Of a stretch of 59,995 nucleotides of DNA, positions 18,884 to 27,904 are shown piece after piece. This DNA comes from Melioribacteraceae bacterium (GTDB taxonomy: Bacteria; Bacteroidota; Ignavibacteria; Ignavibacteriales; Melioribacteraceae). A program made the position numbers and the translations under genes. How positions within the stretch are numbered: position 1 is the first letter of the stretch; every line of letters starts with the position of its first letter. The notes below the pieces were generated by a model. The model did no database searches. It saw nothing but the letters and a program-made list of their open reading frames with translations, and was not told the DNA's origin. The stretch is from positions 1-59,995 of the forward strand of contig JAIPBD010000025.1 in the NCBI GenBank assembly GCA_021739765.1, given 5' to 3'.

Positions 18884-20377
18884 TTATTTGATGCCGCCTG
18901 CCGGAATTCCGGGAATCAGATCGGAAGAATTTTGATACGTTTCGAACCACCAATTTTCTGAACCATTAGCTCTGATTACAACTGTTCCAACCTCAAGATT
19001 TGGAAGATTATGGATTTGGAATTTTGCTGTCTTGGATAGAAATTGAACGGTTTCTGTTAAATAATTAACCATATAAGCACTTCGAGCGTAAATAGCTTCT
19101 TGCGCTTGAATAATTACAGCTTCGGGTTTGATTGTTCTCAAATATTCGGAGGAAACTGAGCCGTGGAAATGATGGTTGGCATAAAAAACATCACAGCCGA
19201 TTTCTTGAGGGAATTGATGCAAAATGTCCACTTGGTTATGCGCATACGTATCACCACCGTGTATATATTCAAACCCCTTGTAATCCATTTTAAATGATAA
19301 AGAATTTGAGTTTTCATCCCTGCCTTCAACGAAAGAATTCAGAATTGTAAAATTCACATTCCCTATTTCGAATTTATCCCCGGCGTCAAAAGATTTATAA
19401 TCGTAAAAGTTGGATACATTGAACATTTCTTTGATTTTCAATCCGTCGTCTCCTCCATCATGATCATCGTGATAATGTGAAATAAAGAAGTGGTCGATTT
19501 TTTCGATTTGATATTTTTGCAAGAAAGGAATAAGTATTTCGTCACGCACCCAAGATTTACCACAATCAACAAGCATATATTCTCCGTTCGGCAATGAAAA
19601 TAAAACTGCTGTTCCGTGTTCAACATAAGGAGCTAGAATGATAAAATCGTGTTTTAAGGGATAACTTTCAACCATTAGTTTAAAGTTTAATACCGTCCCA
19701 TTTTTAAACGCGATTTTTATATTATTTTCCCCTAATGGAAGCAAGCTCAGTTGCTCTGTCGAAAATTTAAGTTTATAAGAGTCTTCATTAAATGGATATT
19801 TTGTAATCGAGTAGTTTAACAAGTTGCCGTCAGATTTAATACTTTCAATTCTATGTCCGTAAAGGTCAATTTTGATTGAGAGACTTTGTGGTGAATTTTT
19901 ATAAAAGTAGTTTTTTTCCGGATTTGCGGATGGTTCTACAATCGTTTCAGATATTGACAAATAATCAAGATCGATATTACCCCAACTTGGCAAAATCGAG
20001 ATTTTATTTAATCCTTTCTTGAGTGAAACCTTCTTTTTGAACAATCTCCATGATTCCGCCATCGCGAATCCGATTGGAATTTTAACACCATTTTTGATTA
20101 GGAATTCTTCTTTTTCTCCACCAAACGCGCGATAACGAAAGCTAATCTCGAACCAGCCGGCTTTTTCTAAATAAAATTCCCAATTAATTTCACCTTTATT
20201 TTCAATTCGAACGAAATAATTGCCGGATGCTTCGGCTTGGTTCAAGACTAATACGCTATCCAATCCGGCAGCTTCGGCTTCTATTTTTTGTGGGAAATTC
20301 CGGTTTTGAGAATAAACTAACGGAGATAAAAGTAACGCAAAAAGTAGAATCGGAAAAACAATTGTATTCTTTTTCAT
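18884..20377 (-). CDS. Exported carbohydrate-binding module fused to a metallo-beta-lactamase-fold hydrolase
   Basis: This 497-residue exported protein has a signal peptide (1-24, ending VYSQ). A CBM35/CBM6-like domain follows (about 28-145: KIEAEAAG opening, NYFVRIENKG, a WRLFKKKVSLKKGLNKI strand pair and LDYLSIS). A beta linker leads to a ComEC-type metallo-beta-lactamase fold (about 240-480). The metal motif HYHDDH is at 301-306, followed by HGGDT and NHHFHGS. The enzyme could be a periplasmic or surface hydrolase, perhaps an esterase-like or phosphodiesterase-like activity guided by the CBM. Its reaction is unknown. The ATG overlaps the stop of the upstream GH5 as ATGA, indicating coupled translation, and it is last in the four-gene operon. 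Confidence 0.8.
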   Translation of the reverse strand: MKKNTIVFPILLFALLLSPLVYSQNRNFPQKIEAEAAGLDSVLVLNQAEASGNYFVRIENKGEINWEFYLEKAGWFEISFRYRAFGGEKEEFLIKNGVKIPIGFAMAESWRLFKKKVSLKKGLNKISILPSWGNIDLDYLSISETIVEPSANPEKNYFYKNSPQSLSIKIDLYGHRIESIKSDGNLLNYSITKYPFNEDSYKLKFSTEQLSLLPLGENNIKIAFKNGTVLNFKLMVESYPLKHDFIILAPYVEHGTAVLFSLPNGEYMLVDCGKSWVRDEILIPFLQKYQIEKIDHFFISHYHDDHDGGDDGLKIKEMFNVSNFYDYKSFDAGDKFEIGNVNFTILNSFVEGRDENSNSLSFKMDYKGFEYIHGGDTYAHNQVDILHQFPQEIGCDVFYANHHFHGSVSSEYLRTIKPEAVIIQAQEAIYARSAYMVNYLTETVQFLSKTAKFQIHNLPNLEVGTVVIRANGSENWWFETYQNSSDLIPGIPAGGIK

Positions 20378-22203
20378 AACATTTTGTTCATCTTTGAATG
20401 TATTAATTCAACTCGAGAAAGTTGAGATTCACCGGAAAAGGTAATCTTAACATATACCGCATTTTCGATTCCCACATCCGAGCTATATCTTACCGGAAGG
20501 AAATAGCCATAATCATTCTCGCCGAAAGGGAACTCTTCTTTTTGAGGATCAATTTTACTAAAGATCATATCTTCACCGGCAATTTCAATTTCGATTCCAC
20601 TTTTGTCACTCGTATGAAATACATCAATCATAATATTTTCGACAGGGCCGGAAGTTTCATAAATTATAAATGTGTCATCAGCACCCGTTAACCGACTTCT
20701 ATCCTCCTTTGCTTTTCGCACATCTTCCATAGAAAGAAATTTTAACTCTCCTTCTGAATAATAAATTTTTGAATCATCAAACAATTCGTCAATCAGCATC
20801 AGATTTTGTACTTCCACCGGACCAATTTCGTTCGAATAATCCGATTCGCCGCTTTCATTTATTGCCTTTAATCGGTAAGAATATTTTTTCCCGATTTGAG
20901 CTGTTTCATCGCAAAACAAAGGACGATAATAAATTCGAGATTCATCGATCGTTGATATGTATTCCCATTTCCCGACCGAGTTTTCCATTCGTTCGAATTT
21001 ATAATTTCTGGCGCCGACAGATCCCTGCCATGAAATTTTGAATACGTTAACAGTTTCCAAAAGAATCGGTTCCTCGGGAACGGGGATTGGTTCGGGATTG
21101 ATCCCTTTAATCTCATGTGCTTTATTCTTTACAAGTTCAAGTACATCTTTTTCCGAATAAGGTTCATTAAATTCCCAGCCCGGCCAATTATAAGCCGCAA
21201 ATCCTTTTTGTTCGTAATGTTTATAAAAACCGCCATCCCGGTTCCGGAATCTGAGACTCCAAAGCAGTGCTCCTGAAACATCATTTGAAATTACCGAATC
21301 AAGGATTTCTTCAAACTGTTGGGATGGAATAAATCCAAATTCCCCAACGAAAAATGGTTTTTTCCCTTTCGTCAAATCCCGGTTTTGAATTATGTTGGGA
21401 ATCGCACGATTTGCGGGTGAATAATAATGTGTCGATAAAACATCGATGTTTGTATCCGCGACAGCAATTTCATCCAATAAACCCGAGTGTGGATTGATTA
21501 TGGAGAGATGATTAGGATCAACCTCTTTAATATAGCCGGCAATTTCAGATTGCCATTCGAATGGAGCTGCCAATTCATTTCCCGTTTCCCATCCGAGAAT
21601 TGAAAAATCATCTTTGTATTTGATTCCCGTATAAAAATTTTCACGATTTACGATGTAATGAATAGTTTGTTTGAAGTCCGAAATTAATTGACGGTCTGTC
21701 CAAAAATCATCTTTATCCTTTCCTCGAAACGCTGCATATTCTCCTCTTCCGCCCATCCACCACCAATTATCCACAAATGGAATTATTAATCGAATTCCAA
21801 CTTCATTCGCTATTTCCAGTACTTTATCGAGAGCTCGAAAGGCTTCTTCATTAAATTTGCCGGGGGCTTCAACATGTTTAACAACTCCGGAAGGATCGTT
21901 ATTTCTTTTTACTGTAATCACATAAGTTCGCGCGACTTCGCCGCCCATCTGTTTAATTGCCGTTAGCGCATCTCTAATTTCAAACTCATCGGGTAACCGC
22001 CATGGATTTGTCTCATCAAAAGGGAAATAATCTTCGATATAATGAAGATTCGGAATATTAAACGATATAAATCGAAACTCGTTTTCACCATCCATAAGTT
22101 TGTCTTTATCCGCAACGATAAAATTAGAAAATTGACTTGAGGAACAAGCATTTATTAAAAATGCGGCTATAACAAGAGAAAGCGCTTTTGGGATTTTTTT
22201 CAT
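20374..22203 (-). CDS. GH5-family glycosidase lipoprotein, paralogue 1
   Basis: This 609-residue lipoprotein has lipobox INAC with Cys20. A GH5-type barrel (about 25-375) contains Glu210 in WETGNEL (acid/base) and Glu288 in FVGEFGF (nucleophile). WWWMGGRGEYAAFRGK near residue 150 recalls fungal and bacterial beta-mannanases. A fibronectin-III-like domain (about 390-475) and a C-terminal beta-sandwich (about 480-600) complete it. It is clearly homologous to the next gene upstream, which starts at 24055, in every domain. Cleavage of manno-oligosaccharides in the periplasm or at the surface is likely. The ATG at 22203, ten bases after the upstream stop, is preferred over an in-frame TTG at 22242. 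Its TGA overlaps the next start. Confidence 0.85.
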   Translation of the reverse strand: MKKIPKALSLVIAAFLINACSSSQFSNFIVADKDKLMDGENEFRFISFNIPNLHYIEDYFPFDETNPWRLPDEFEIRDALTAIKQMGGEVARTYVITVKRNNDPSGVVKHVEAPGKFNEEAFRALDKVLEIANEVGIRLIIPFVDNWWWMGGRGEYAAFRGKDKDDFWTDRQLISDFKQTIHYIVNRENFYTGIKYKDDFSILGWETGNELAAPFEWQSEIAGYIKEVDPNHLSIINPHSGLLDEIAVADTNIDVLSTHYYSPANRAIPNIIQNRDLTKGKKPFFVGEFGFIPSQQFEEILDSVISNDVSGALLWSLRFRNRDGGFYKHYEQKGFAAYNWPGWEFNEPYSEKDVLELVKNKAHEIKGINPEPIPVPEEPILLETVNVFKISWQGSVGARNYKFERMENSVGKWEYISTIDESRIYYRPLFCDETAQIGKKYSYRLKAINESGESDYSNEIGPVEVQNLMLIDELFDDSKIYYSEGELKFLSMEDVRKAKEDRSRLTGADDTFIIYETSGPVENIMIDVFHTSDKSGIEIEIAGEDMIFSKIDPQKEEFPFGENDYGYFLPVRYSSDVGIENAVYVKITFSGESQLSRVELIHSKMNKML

Positions 22204-22213
22204 AATCGTTCCA

Positions 22214-24055
22214 TCAATTAGTTGGTACGTAATCAATTTCAATTCTTCCGATTTGTGAAAGCTCTTTTACATCAATTTTCAGATAGCTGTAATCCTCGAA
22301 AGGTTTTAGGAGATGCTGTGATGGAATCCAGTAATTATAATCCCCTTTGCCGATATAAAATGCCTTTCTTTCGGCACTCAAGTTTATAAAATCCGAACCA
22401 TTTGCCGAAAATGAAAAATCTAAAACTCCGGCATCTTCCAGCGAAAAAGCATTGCAGGTAACATTTGTAATTTTACCAGGTACGTAATAAATGATAAACG
22501 AGTTTGGTTGCACTTCTAATCTGTGAAGAATTTCTTTGAATTCTCTATCGTGATCGGATTTGATTTTAATATCACCGGAAGCAAAATAGAGAGAGGTCAA
22601 ATTTTCCATGTCATCAATAAACTTAATAGAATTAACCGTAACCGGACCAACTTCATTTGAAGGATCGGATTCACCGCTTTCATTTTTTGCGATTACTCTG
22701 TAAGAATAATCTTTTCCAACTTCTACTTTTGTATCATTAAATAACGCGGTATAGGTTTGTGACGCATCTGTAATATTAAAAGCAGCAATTTCCCAATCAC
22801 CGCCTTTCTCTTTTCTTTCAACATCATAAAAAGCCGCACCTGTTGAGCCTTGCCAGGAGATTTCCGAAACGGTTTTGATCGGCAATAATAGCGGAGCTTC
22901 GGGTACAACTGCCAAAGGTGTTTTTAATCCACGAATTTCAAAAGCTTTTTCACGGATTAGCGGCATTGATTTTTCTTCATTATAATCAATTCCGGAAGGA
23001 AATCCGGGCCAATGGAATGCTTTATAAATATCGTCACCTAATGGCTCCGAATGCCAGTAAAATCCTCCCTCCTCACGATGGAATCTGAGGCTCCAAATCA
23101 ATCCGCCGCTGATTTCAGAATTAATCAGAAAATCGGATATTTTACCGATGGCTTCAGTTCCCAGAAATCCGAATTCACCCACCACATAAGGTTTTTTATT
23201 ATTTACTCGGTTCATCTGTGTTCTAATATCTTTTAGAATTTCTTCGGGATTTAATTTGTAATGGTGTGTCGTTACAATATCTATCAAATCATCATTAATG
23301 GATTCTTCGGGAATGTCATTTCCATCAATCGCGTGATAACCATCCATAACCAGATGATTTGTATCGATAGATTTTATATACGTAACTATTTCTTTCGTCC
23401 ACGAATACGGACATACCAACTCGTTCCCGGTTTCCCAACACATTATTGATTTATCATCTTTATATTTAATTCCGCTTACAGTATTGGTTCTGTTCAGAAC
23501 AAATTCTACCGTCTTTTTGAAGTCACTGATCAATTCCGGATCAGACCAAAAAGCTTCCCGGTCTTTTCCTCTAAATCCCGCGTATTGTGGAACACCACCC
23601 ATCCACTTCCAATTATTTAGAAGAGAAACAATTAATCGAACGCCAACTTCATTCGCGGTCGCGAGAACCGTATCCATTACTTTGAAGGATTCTTCATCAA
23701 ACTGACCCGGACCCAAAACGTAGCGCGGAATGCCGAGAGTGTCACTTTCTCTCCTGACGGGGAACGTGTATGTTCGTGCTACTTGTCCTCCGATCTGCTT
23801 TATACTTGTTAACGCATCTTTAATTTCGAAACTTGTGGGCAGCCTAAAAGCGTGTGGTTTGGCAAATGCCATTTCGTCCTCGGTAAAATTCAAGTTCGGA
23901 ATATTAAAAGAAATAAATCTGAATTCGTTTTCGCCATCCATCAACTTATTACCGTTTGTTGTGATGAAGTTTTTAAATTCGTGTTTCTCAGGTTGGCATT
24001 TAGCAATTAATACTAACAGTGCGATAGCAATAATCAATTTTAAAGCTGATTTCAT
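22214..24055 (-). CDS. GH5-family glycosidase lipoprotein, paralogue 2
   Basis: This 613-residue protein has the same architecture as its downstream neighbour: signal, GH5 barrel (about 25-370), FnIII-like domain (about 385-475) and C-terminal sandwich. Glu212 in WETGNEL and Glu294 in VVGEFGF are the probable catalytic pair. The N-terminus has LIAKC with Cys20, and Lys at -1 is an unusual lipobox residue, so lipidation is less certain than in paralogue 1. The start ATG follows the upstream TAA without a gap, and GGAG lies within the end of the upstream gene, so translation is probably coupled. Tandem duplication followed by divergence explains the pair, and different oligosaccharide preferences are plausible. 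Confidence 0.85.
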   Translation of the reverse strand: MKSALKLIIAIALLVLIAKCQPEKHEFKNFITTNGNKLMDGENEFRFISFNIPNLNFTEDEMAFAKPHAFRLPTSFEIKDALTSIKQIGGQVARTYTFPVRRESDTLGIPRYVLGPGQFDEESFKVMDTVLATANEVGVRLIVSLLNNWKWMGGVPQYAGFRGKDREAFWSDPELISDFKKTVEFVLNRTNTVSGIKYKDDKSIMCWETGNELVCPYSWTKEIVTYIKSIDTNHLVMDGYHAIDGNDIPEESINDDLIDIVTTHHYKLNPEEILKDIRTQMNRVNNKKPYVVGEFGFLGTEAIGKISDFLINSEISGGLIWSLRFHREEGGFYWHSEPLGDDIYKAFHWPGFPSGIDYNEEKSMPLIREKAFEIRGLKTPLAVVPEAPLLLPIKTVSEISWQGSTGAAFYDVERKEKGGDWEIAAFNITDASQTYTALFNDTKVEVGKDYSYRVIAKNESGESDPSNEVGPVTVNSIKFIDDMENLTSLYFASGDIKIKSDHDREFKEILHRLEVQPNSFIIYYVPGKITNVTCNAFSLEDAGVLDFSFSANGSDFINLSAERKAFYIGKGDYNYWIPSQHLLKPFEDYSYLKIDVKELSQIGRIEIDYVPTN

Positions 24056-25012
24056 TTAATCTCCGTTTTCAATTTTATTTATAACATTCATAATTCTAAA
24101 ATATCCGTTAATATTTTCAACAAGCACATCCCGAACGTCTCTTTCCTCAACGTGTCCGATAATTCCGAAATCGCCTTTGTAACCAAGTTCAAACAATTTC
24201 GCGATCATTTGTTTTTCAGATTCGCCCGAACCAAGTGGGAGAATTTTCGGCCCGTTTTTATTCATGCCGTTCAAACTTACAGCCCAAAGAAACGGAATTG
24301 CTTTCTCTATTGTCTCTTCAAATCTATCGATATGATTATGTGCGTGATGAAAATTGTAGATTATTCCGATTTTTTCATCCGGTAATTTCTCGATTATTTT
24401 TAACTGATTGAGCGGTTCACCGAACCAATCACCATGATTGTAAAGTGCAATTTGCGAATTCGATCTATCGGCTTTATCGCAGAGAAACGATATAATCTCC
24501 GCTCCTTTTGCAATAGATTCTTGATCGGTTAAACCTTGATAAAAGTTGGGATTGAATCCTACCCAAATTTGAGTTGAGAGATTTAGCTTTTCAATTATTT
24601 CAAAAACGATCTCATTCGGTTTATTCAATTTGCCGGCTTTGTCCCAATCGTTATCAATCCAAATCCAGACACCTTTAATTTCGATATCATTTTCACGGGC
24701 AAGTTTAAGTTCTTCTTCCATCAAGGGTAAATCGTTTTGGCGCCAATCATAAACATATTTTGCGATCCCGAGTTCTTTGAGCATTAAAATTCGTTCTTTT
24801 GGCGAACGTTTTTTGACATCGTATGGAACGATACACCATGCATAAATTTCAGAGAGTGGGCGGTTAATATTCATTTCCTTTTCGAACAATTCTTCTGATT
24901 GATTCTCGGATTTACATGCCGTTAAAAATGACAAAATAGTAAAAACTAATAGTAGCTTGGTCCCTGAATAGCTTCGGAAAAAATTTGTCTCGAATCTATT
25001 TCGAATTGTCAT
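24056..25012 (-). CDS. Sugar isomerase/epimerase-like (AP-endonuclease-2 barrel) lipoprotein
   Basis: This 318-residue predicted lipoprotein has lipobox FLTAC with Cys33 after a long N-region. The remainder is a single TIM-like barrel of the xylose-isomerase/AP-endonuclease-2 type: IKGVWIWID, WVGFNPNF, IALYNHGDWFGE, IIYNFHHAHNH and a C-terminal GIIGHVEERD segment. The position of polar residues at strand ends suits a metal site, but the usual Glu-Asp-His-Glu set is not clearly intact. Most relatives are cytoplasmic, and export here suggests action on oligosaccharides outside the inner membrane. It is first in the operon with the two GH5 enzymes and the CBM-MBL protein. No good ribosome-binding site precedes the ATG. 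Function is inferred only at fold level. Confidence 0.75.
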   Translation of the reverse strand: MTIRNRFETNFFRSYSGTKLLLVFTILSFLTACKSENQSEELFEKEMNINRPLSEIYAWCIVPYDVKKRSPKERILMLKELGIAKYVYDWRQNDLPLMEEELKLARENDIEIKGVWIWIDNDWDKAGKLNKPNEIVFEIIEKLNLSTQIWVGFNPNFYQGLTDQESIAKGAEIISFLCDKADRSNSQIALYNHGDWFGEPLNQLKIIEKLPDEKIGIIYNFHHAHNHIDRFEETIEKAIPFLWAVSLNGMNKNGPKILPLGSGESEKQMIAKLFELGYKGDFGIIGHVEERDVRDVLVENINGYFRIMNVINKIENGD

Positions 25013-25274
25013 ATTTAACTAATTATTGAGTGAATTACTAAAGCAATTGGAATGCCAGGTTCTACATTTTTTTCGATTGAGAATGTTGTGATTACAGTCA
25101 AAAAACGAAGTGATTCCTATTGTCTCAATATTGATTTTTATTAATATGATAAAAATGTATCATTTGAATAAAGTTGAATAGGATCGCTGCATCCTAAGCG
25201 CCCAAAAACTAAAAATAACTTTAGCACAAATTTTGATGTTTATTTGCACAACCGTAATTCATGAATAGCAGGAA
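25013..25274. promoter_or_regulatory. Divergent promoter region between the GH5 operon and the epimerase operon
   Basis: The 262-bp gap must hold promoters for both directions. It contains GCACAAATT at 25224-25232, identical in complement to 36627-36635, and a second GCACAA at 25247-25252. An AT dyad ATGATAAAAATGTATCAT lies near 25145. No clean TAnnTTTG box was found on either strand. Confidence 0.45.
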
Positions 25275-26669
25275 ATGAAATTGGACAATTCGAAATTGAT
25301 TGAAGAGCTTCGGAACGAACTTAAAATAAACTTGCTTGGTAATTGGTATCCCTTGTGTTTAGACTATAAATACGGTGGTTACTTTTCCAACATTTCCAGA
25401 AATTGGGAAATCACATCCGAACAAGAAAAAATGATTGTAACCCAAGCAAGACACATTTGGACGTGCGCGAAAGCCTCTAAATTTCTGGGTGTAAAAAATT
25501 TCGCCGACTTCGCTGAACATGGTTTTAAATTCCTTGAAGAAAAAATGTGGGATCACGATTTCGGCGGTTTCTTTCAAATTAGAAACCATGATGGTGAATT
25601 ATCGGAAGTTGAAGGATTAATGAATGAAAAACGGATGTATGGAAATGCGTTTGCGATTTACGGCCTCGCTGCGTTATATGAAATAAACGAAAATGGAAAT
25701 GTACTGGCTCTCGCTCAGAAAACATTCGATTGGATTGAACAAAACTCTTTTGACCCAAAGTTTGGAGGATACTTCCAATTTTTCACACGCGAAAATTCCG
25801 TATTTGATAAAGAGAGCGAATATAAAACCAAAGCAACTGACGCTATTGAAGTCGGTTATAAAGATCAAAATTCATCAATACATTTGATGGAAGCATATTC
25901 CGAACTGTATCATGTTTATAAGTCGCCCGAATTAAAACAAAAATTGAACGGAATTTTAGAACTAATCCGGGACAAAATGACGAATGAAAAAGGTTATTTA
26001 CATCTATTTTTTGAGCGGGATTTCACTCCGGTTTCGTTTGTAAATTCACCAAAAGAAATTCGAGAAGAAAACTACAGGCTGGATCATGTATCATTCGGAC
26101 ATGATTACGAGACTGCTTTTTTAATGCTCGAAGCTTCCTATGTTCTCGGAATTGAAATTGATACGAAAACTCTTTCCGTTGCGAAAAAAATGGTTGATCA
26201 CGCGCTTGAATTTGGATGGGATAAAGAATCCGGGGGATTTTTTGAAGAAGGTTATTATTTATCCGGTGAGAGCAAGTGTACAATTGTGAAGGACACGAAG
26301 AATTGGTGGGCTCAAGCTGAAGCCATGAATATATTTTTATTAATGTCCCAAATTTTTCCTTCCGAAAAGAAATATGAAGAGATTTTTTATAAGTCGTGGG
26401 AATACATCAAAAAATGGTTGCTGCATGAAAATGGCGGATGGTATTGGGGAAGTCTCGAAAAAGAACCGTTCTATAAAACCGAACCGGAAGGATCAATTTG
26501 GAAAGGGACTTATCACACTTCACGCGCGTTAATGAATTGCATAACTATGTTGAGTGATAAAAACACAATACAAGATTCCGATTTTGGAATTGGTTTCCAC
26601 GAGATAAAAACAAACAGCGATAAATTCATCCGGCATTGGAGAAATGTTGCATCAACACTAAAGAATTAG
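25275..26669 (+). CDS. AGE-family mannobiose/cellobiose 2-epimerase
   Basis: This 464-residue cytoplasmic protein has no signal and forms the (alpha/alpha)6 barrel of the N-acylglucosamine 2-epimerase family. Probable active-site residues are Arg59 in TQARHIWT, His276 in SFGHDYE and His414 in GTYHTSRA, the positions used by cellobiose/mannobiose 2-epimerases. Trp344-Trp345 and Glu349 are also in place. In the known Bacteroides mannan route such an enzyme converts mannobiose to mannosyl-beta-1,4-glucose for a GH130 phosphorylase. Both a GH26 directly downstream (11 bp) and a GH130 further on support that role. Length is slightly above the usual 390-420, with extra residues at the C-terminus. 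GCAGGAA directly abuts the ATG, an unusually short spacing. Confidence 0.88.
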   Translation: MKLDNSKLIEELRNELKINLLGNWYPLCLDYKYGGYFSNISRNWEITSEQEKMIVTQARHIWTCAKASKFLGVKNFADFAEHGFKFLEEKMWDHDFGGFFQIRNHDGELSEVEGLMNEKRMYGNAFAIYGLAALYEINENGNVLALAQKTFDWIEQNSFDPKFGGYFQFFTRENSVFDKESEYKTKATDAIEVGYKDQNSSIHLMEAYSELYHVYKSPELKQKLNGILELIRDKMTNEKGYLHLFFERDFTPVSFVNSPKEIREENYRLDHVSFGHDYETAFLMLEASYVLGIEIDTKTLSVAKKMVDHALEFGWDKESGGFFEEGYYLSGESKCTIVKDTKNWWAQAEAMNIFLLMSQIFPSEKKYEEIFYKSWEYIKKWLLHENGGWYWGSLEKEPFYKTEPEGSIWKGTYHTSRALMNCITMLSDKNTIQDSDFGIGFHEIKTNSDKFIRHWRNVASTLKN

Positions 26670-26680
26670 AATGAGGTAAA

Positions 26681-27838
26681 ATGTTTAAACGAATATCGAA
26701 AATCGGGAAAGTAGTTTTAAACCTAATTATTGGGATTGCAATATTTTGGTCTTGTTCGGATAGTCCCACTGAATCGGAAGAAGAAACTCCGGTTATTACA
26801 AATACGGTTTTGGTCGATTCTATTGCAACTAAAGAAACGCTCGCATTATTCAATAATTTGCGATTGTTGCGAGGCGGCAACATTATGTTTGGTCACCAAT
26901 TTACCACTGCTTACGGAGTCGGTTGGAAAAATGACGGATTCGGGAATCGTTCAGATGTTAAAGATGTTTGTGGTGATTTCCCGGCGGTTTATGGTTGGGA
27001 TATGGGCGAAATTCATACACAGAACAGTATTGACGGAGTACCGTTTTCGGATATGAGAATTTTAATTCGTCAAGCTTACGAAAGAGGCGGAATCAATACA
27101 ATTTCAGTTCATCTCGATAATCCCGTAACCGGAGGGACTGCATGGGATAATACCACAGCGGTAAAATATATTTTACCAGGAGGAACCCATCACGAAAGTT
27201 ATATGAATACTTTGAGTCTGATAGCCGATTATCTCGAATCATTGAAAGCAACTTCCGGAGAATTTATTCCAATTATTTTTAGGCCCTACCACGAACATTC
27301 GCAGAGCTGGTCCTGGTGGGGTTCCGGTTCAACAACAATTTCCGAATTCAACCAATTGTGGGAAATGACCGTTAAATATCTCCGGGATGAGCGGAATTTA
27401 CATCATTTAATCTATTGTATTTCCCCTCAAGATATTTCCAGCGAAGCCGATTATTTAGTGCGATATCCGGGTGACGAATGGGTTGACGTTCTCGGTTTGG
27501 ATTATTACAAACTTTACAACTCCGGTAACATTTCCGATTTTGAAACCGCTTTGGAAACGATAAACAGACTTGCCGATCAAAGAGGCAAAATCGCTGCTGT
27601 AACGGAGATTGGATTAGAGAACATCCCGATTTCGAACTGGTGGACAGATTATTTACTCGAAGCACTTGCTGCCAATTCAACAACCAGAAAAACTTCGTGG
27701 GCTTTGGTTTGGAGGAACGATAATACGGGGCATCATTTTGCGCCTTATCCTGGGCATTCCAGCGCAAACAATTTTATTCAATTCTACAATTCCGATTACA
27801 CAATTTTCGAATCTGAGTTGATCAATTTGTATGAATAA
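26681..27838 (+). CDS. GH26 beta-mannanase lipoprotein, compact form A
   Basis: This 385-residue lipoprotein consists of a signal with FWSC (Cys25), a short acidic linker and a single GH26 barrel (about 48-385). Glu205 in RPYHEHSQ is the expected acid/base and Glu309 in AVTEIGLE the nucleophile. GHQFTTAYGVGW near the N-terminus and the PYPGH segment near the end are typical of the family. It has no accessory module, unlike the 963-residue enzyme of this locus. Enzymes of this type release mannobiose from mannan or manno-oligosaccharides, which would feed the epimerase gene just upstream. GAGG lies seven bases before the ATG. Confidence 0.92.
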   Translation: MFKRISKIGKVVLNLIIGIAIFWSCSDSPTESEEETPVITNTVLVDSIATKETLALFNNLRLLRGGNIMFGHQFTTAYGVGWKNDGFGNRSDVKDVCGDFPAVYGWDMGEIHTQNSIDGVPFSDMRILIRQAYERGGINTISVHLDNPVTGGTAWDNTTAVKYILPGGTHHESYMNTLSLIADYLESLKATSGEFIPIIFRPYHEHSQSWSWWGSGSTTISEFNQLWEMTVKYLRDERNLHHLIYCISPQDISSEADYLVRYPGDEWVDVLGLDYYKLYNSGNISDFETALETINRLADQRGKIAAVTEIGLENIPISNWWTDYLLEALAANSTTRKTSWALVWRNDNTGHHFAPYPGHSSANNFIQFYNSDYTIFESELINLYE

Positions 27839-27846
27839 ACGAAAAA

Positions 27847-27875
27847 AGCGGAAACAGTTAATAACTGATTCCGCT
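27847..27875. terminator. Bidirectional terminator between the GH26 and GH130 genes
   Basis: AGCGGAA-A-CAGTT and AACTG-A-TTCCGCT form a 12-bp stem with one mismatch around a 3-base loop. The minus strand continues with six T, so it is a strong terminator for the GH130 operon. It lies 8 bp after the plus-strand GH26 stop and can serve that operon as well. Confidence 0.88.
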
Positions 27876-27904
27876 TAGTTCTTAGAGCACACACTTTATA
27901 ATAT

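Noticed and set aside
12549-25012. SusD-like lipoprotein among the surface proteins
   Set aside because: None of the secreted proteins shows the helical TPR-rich SusD pattern; all are beta-rich modules or barrels.
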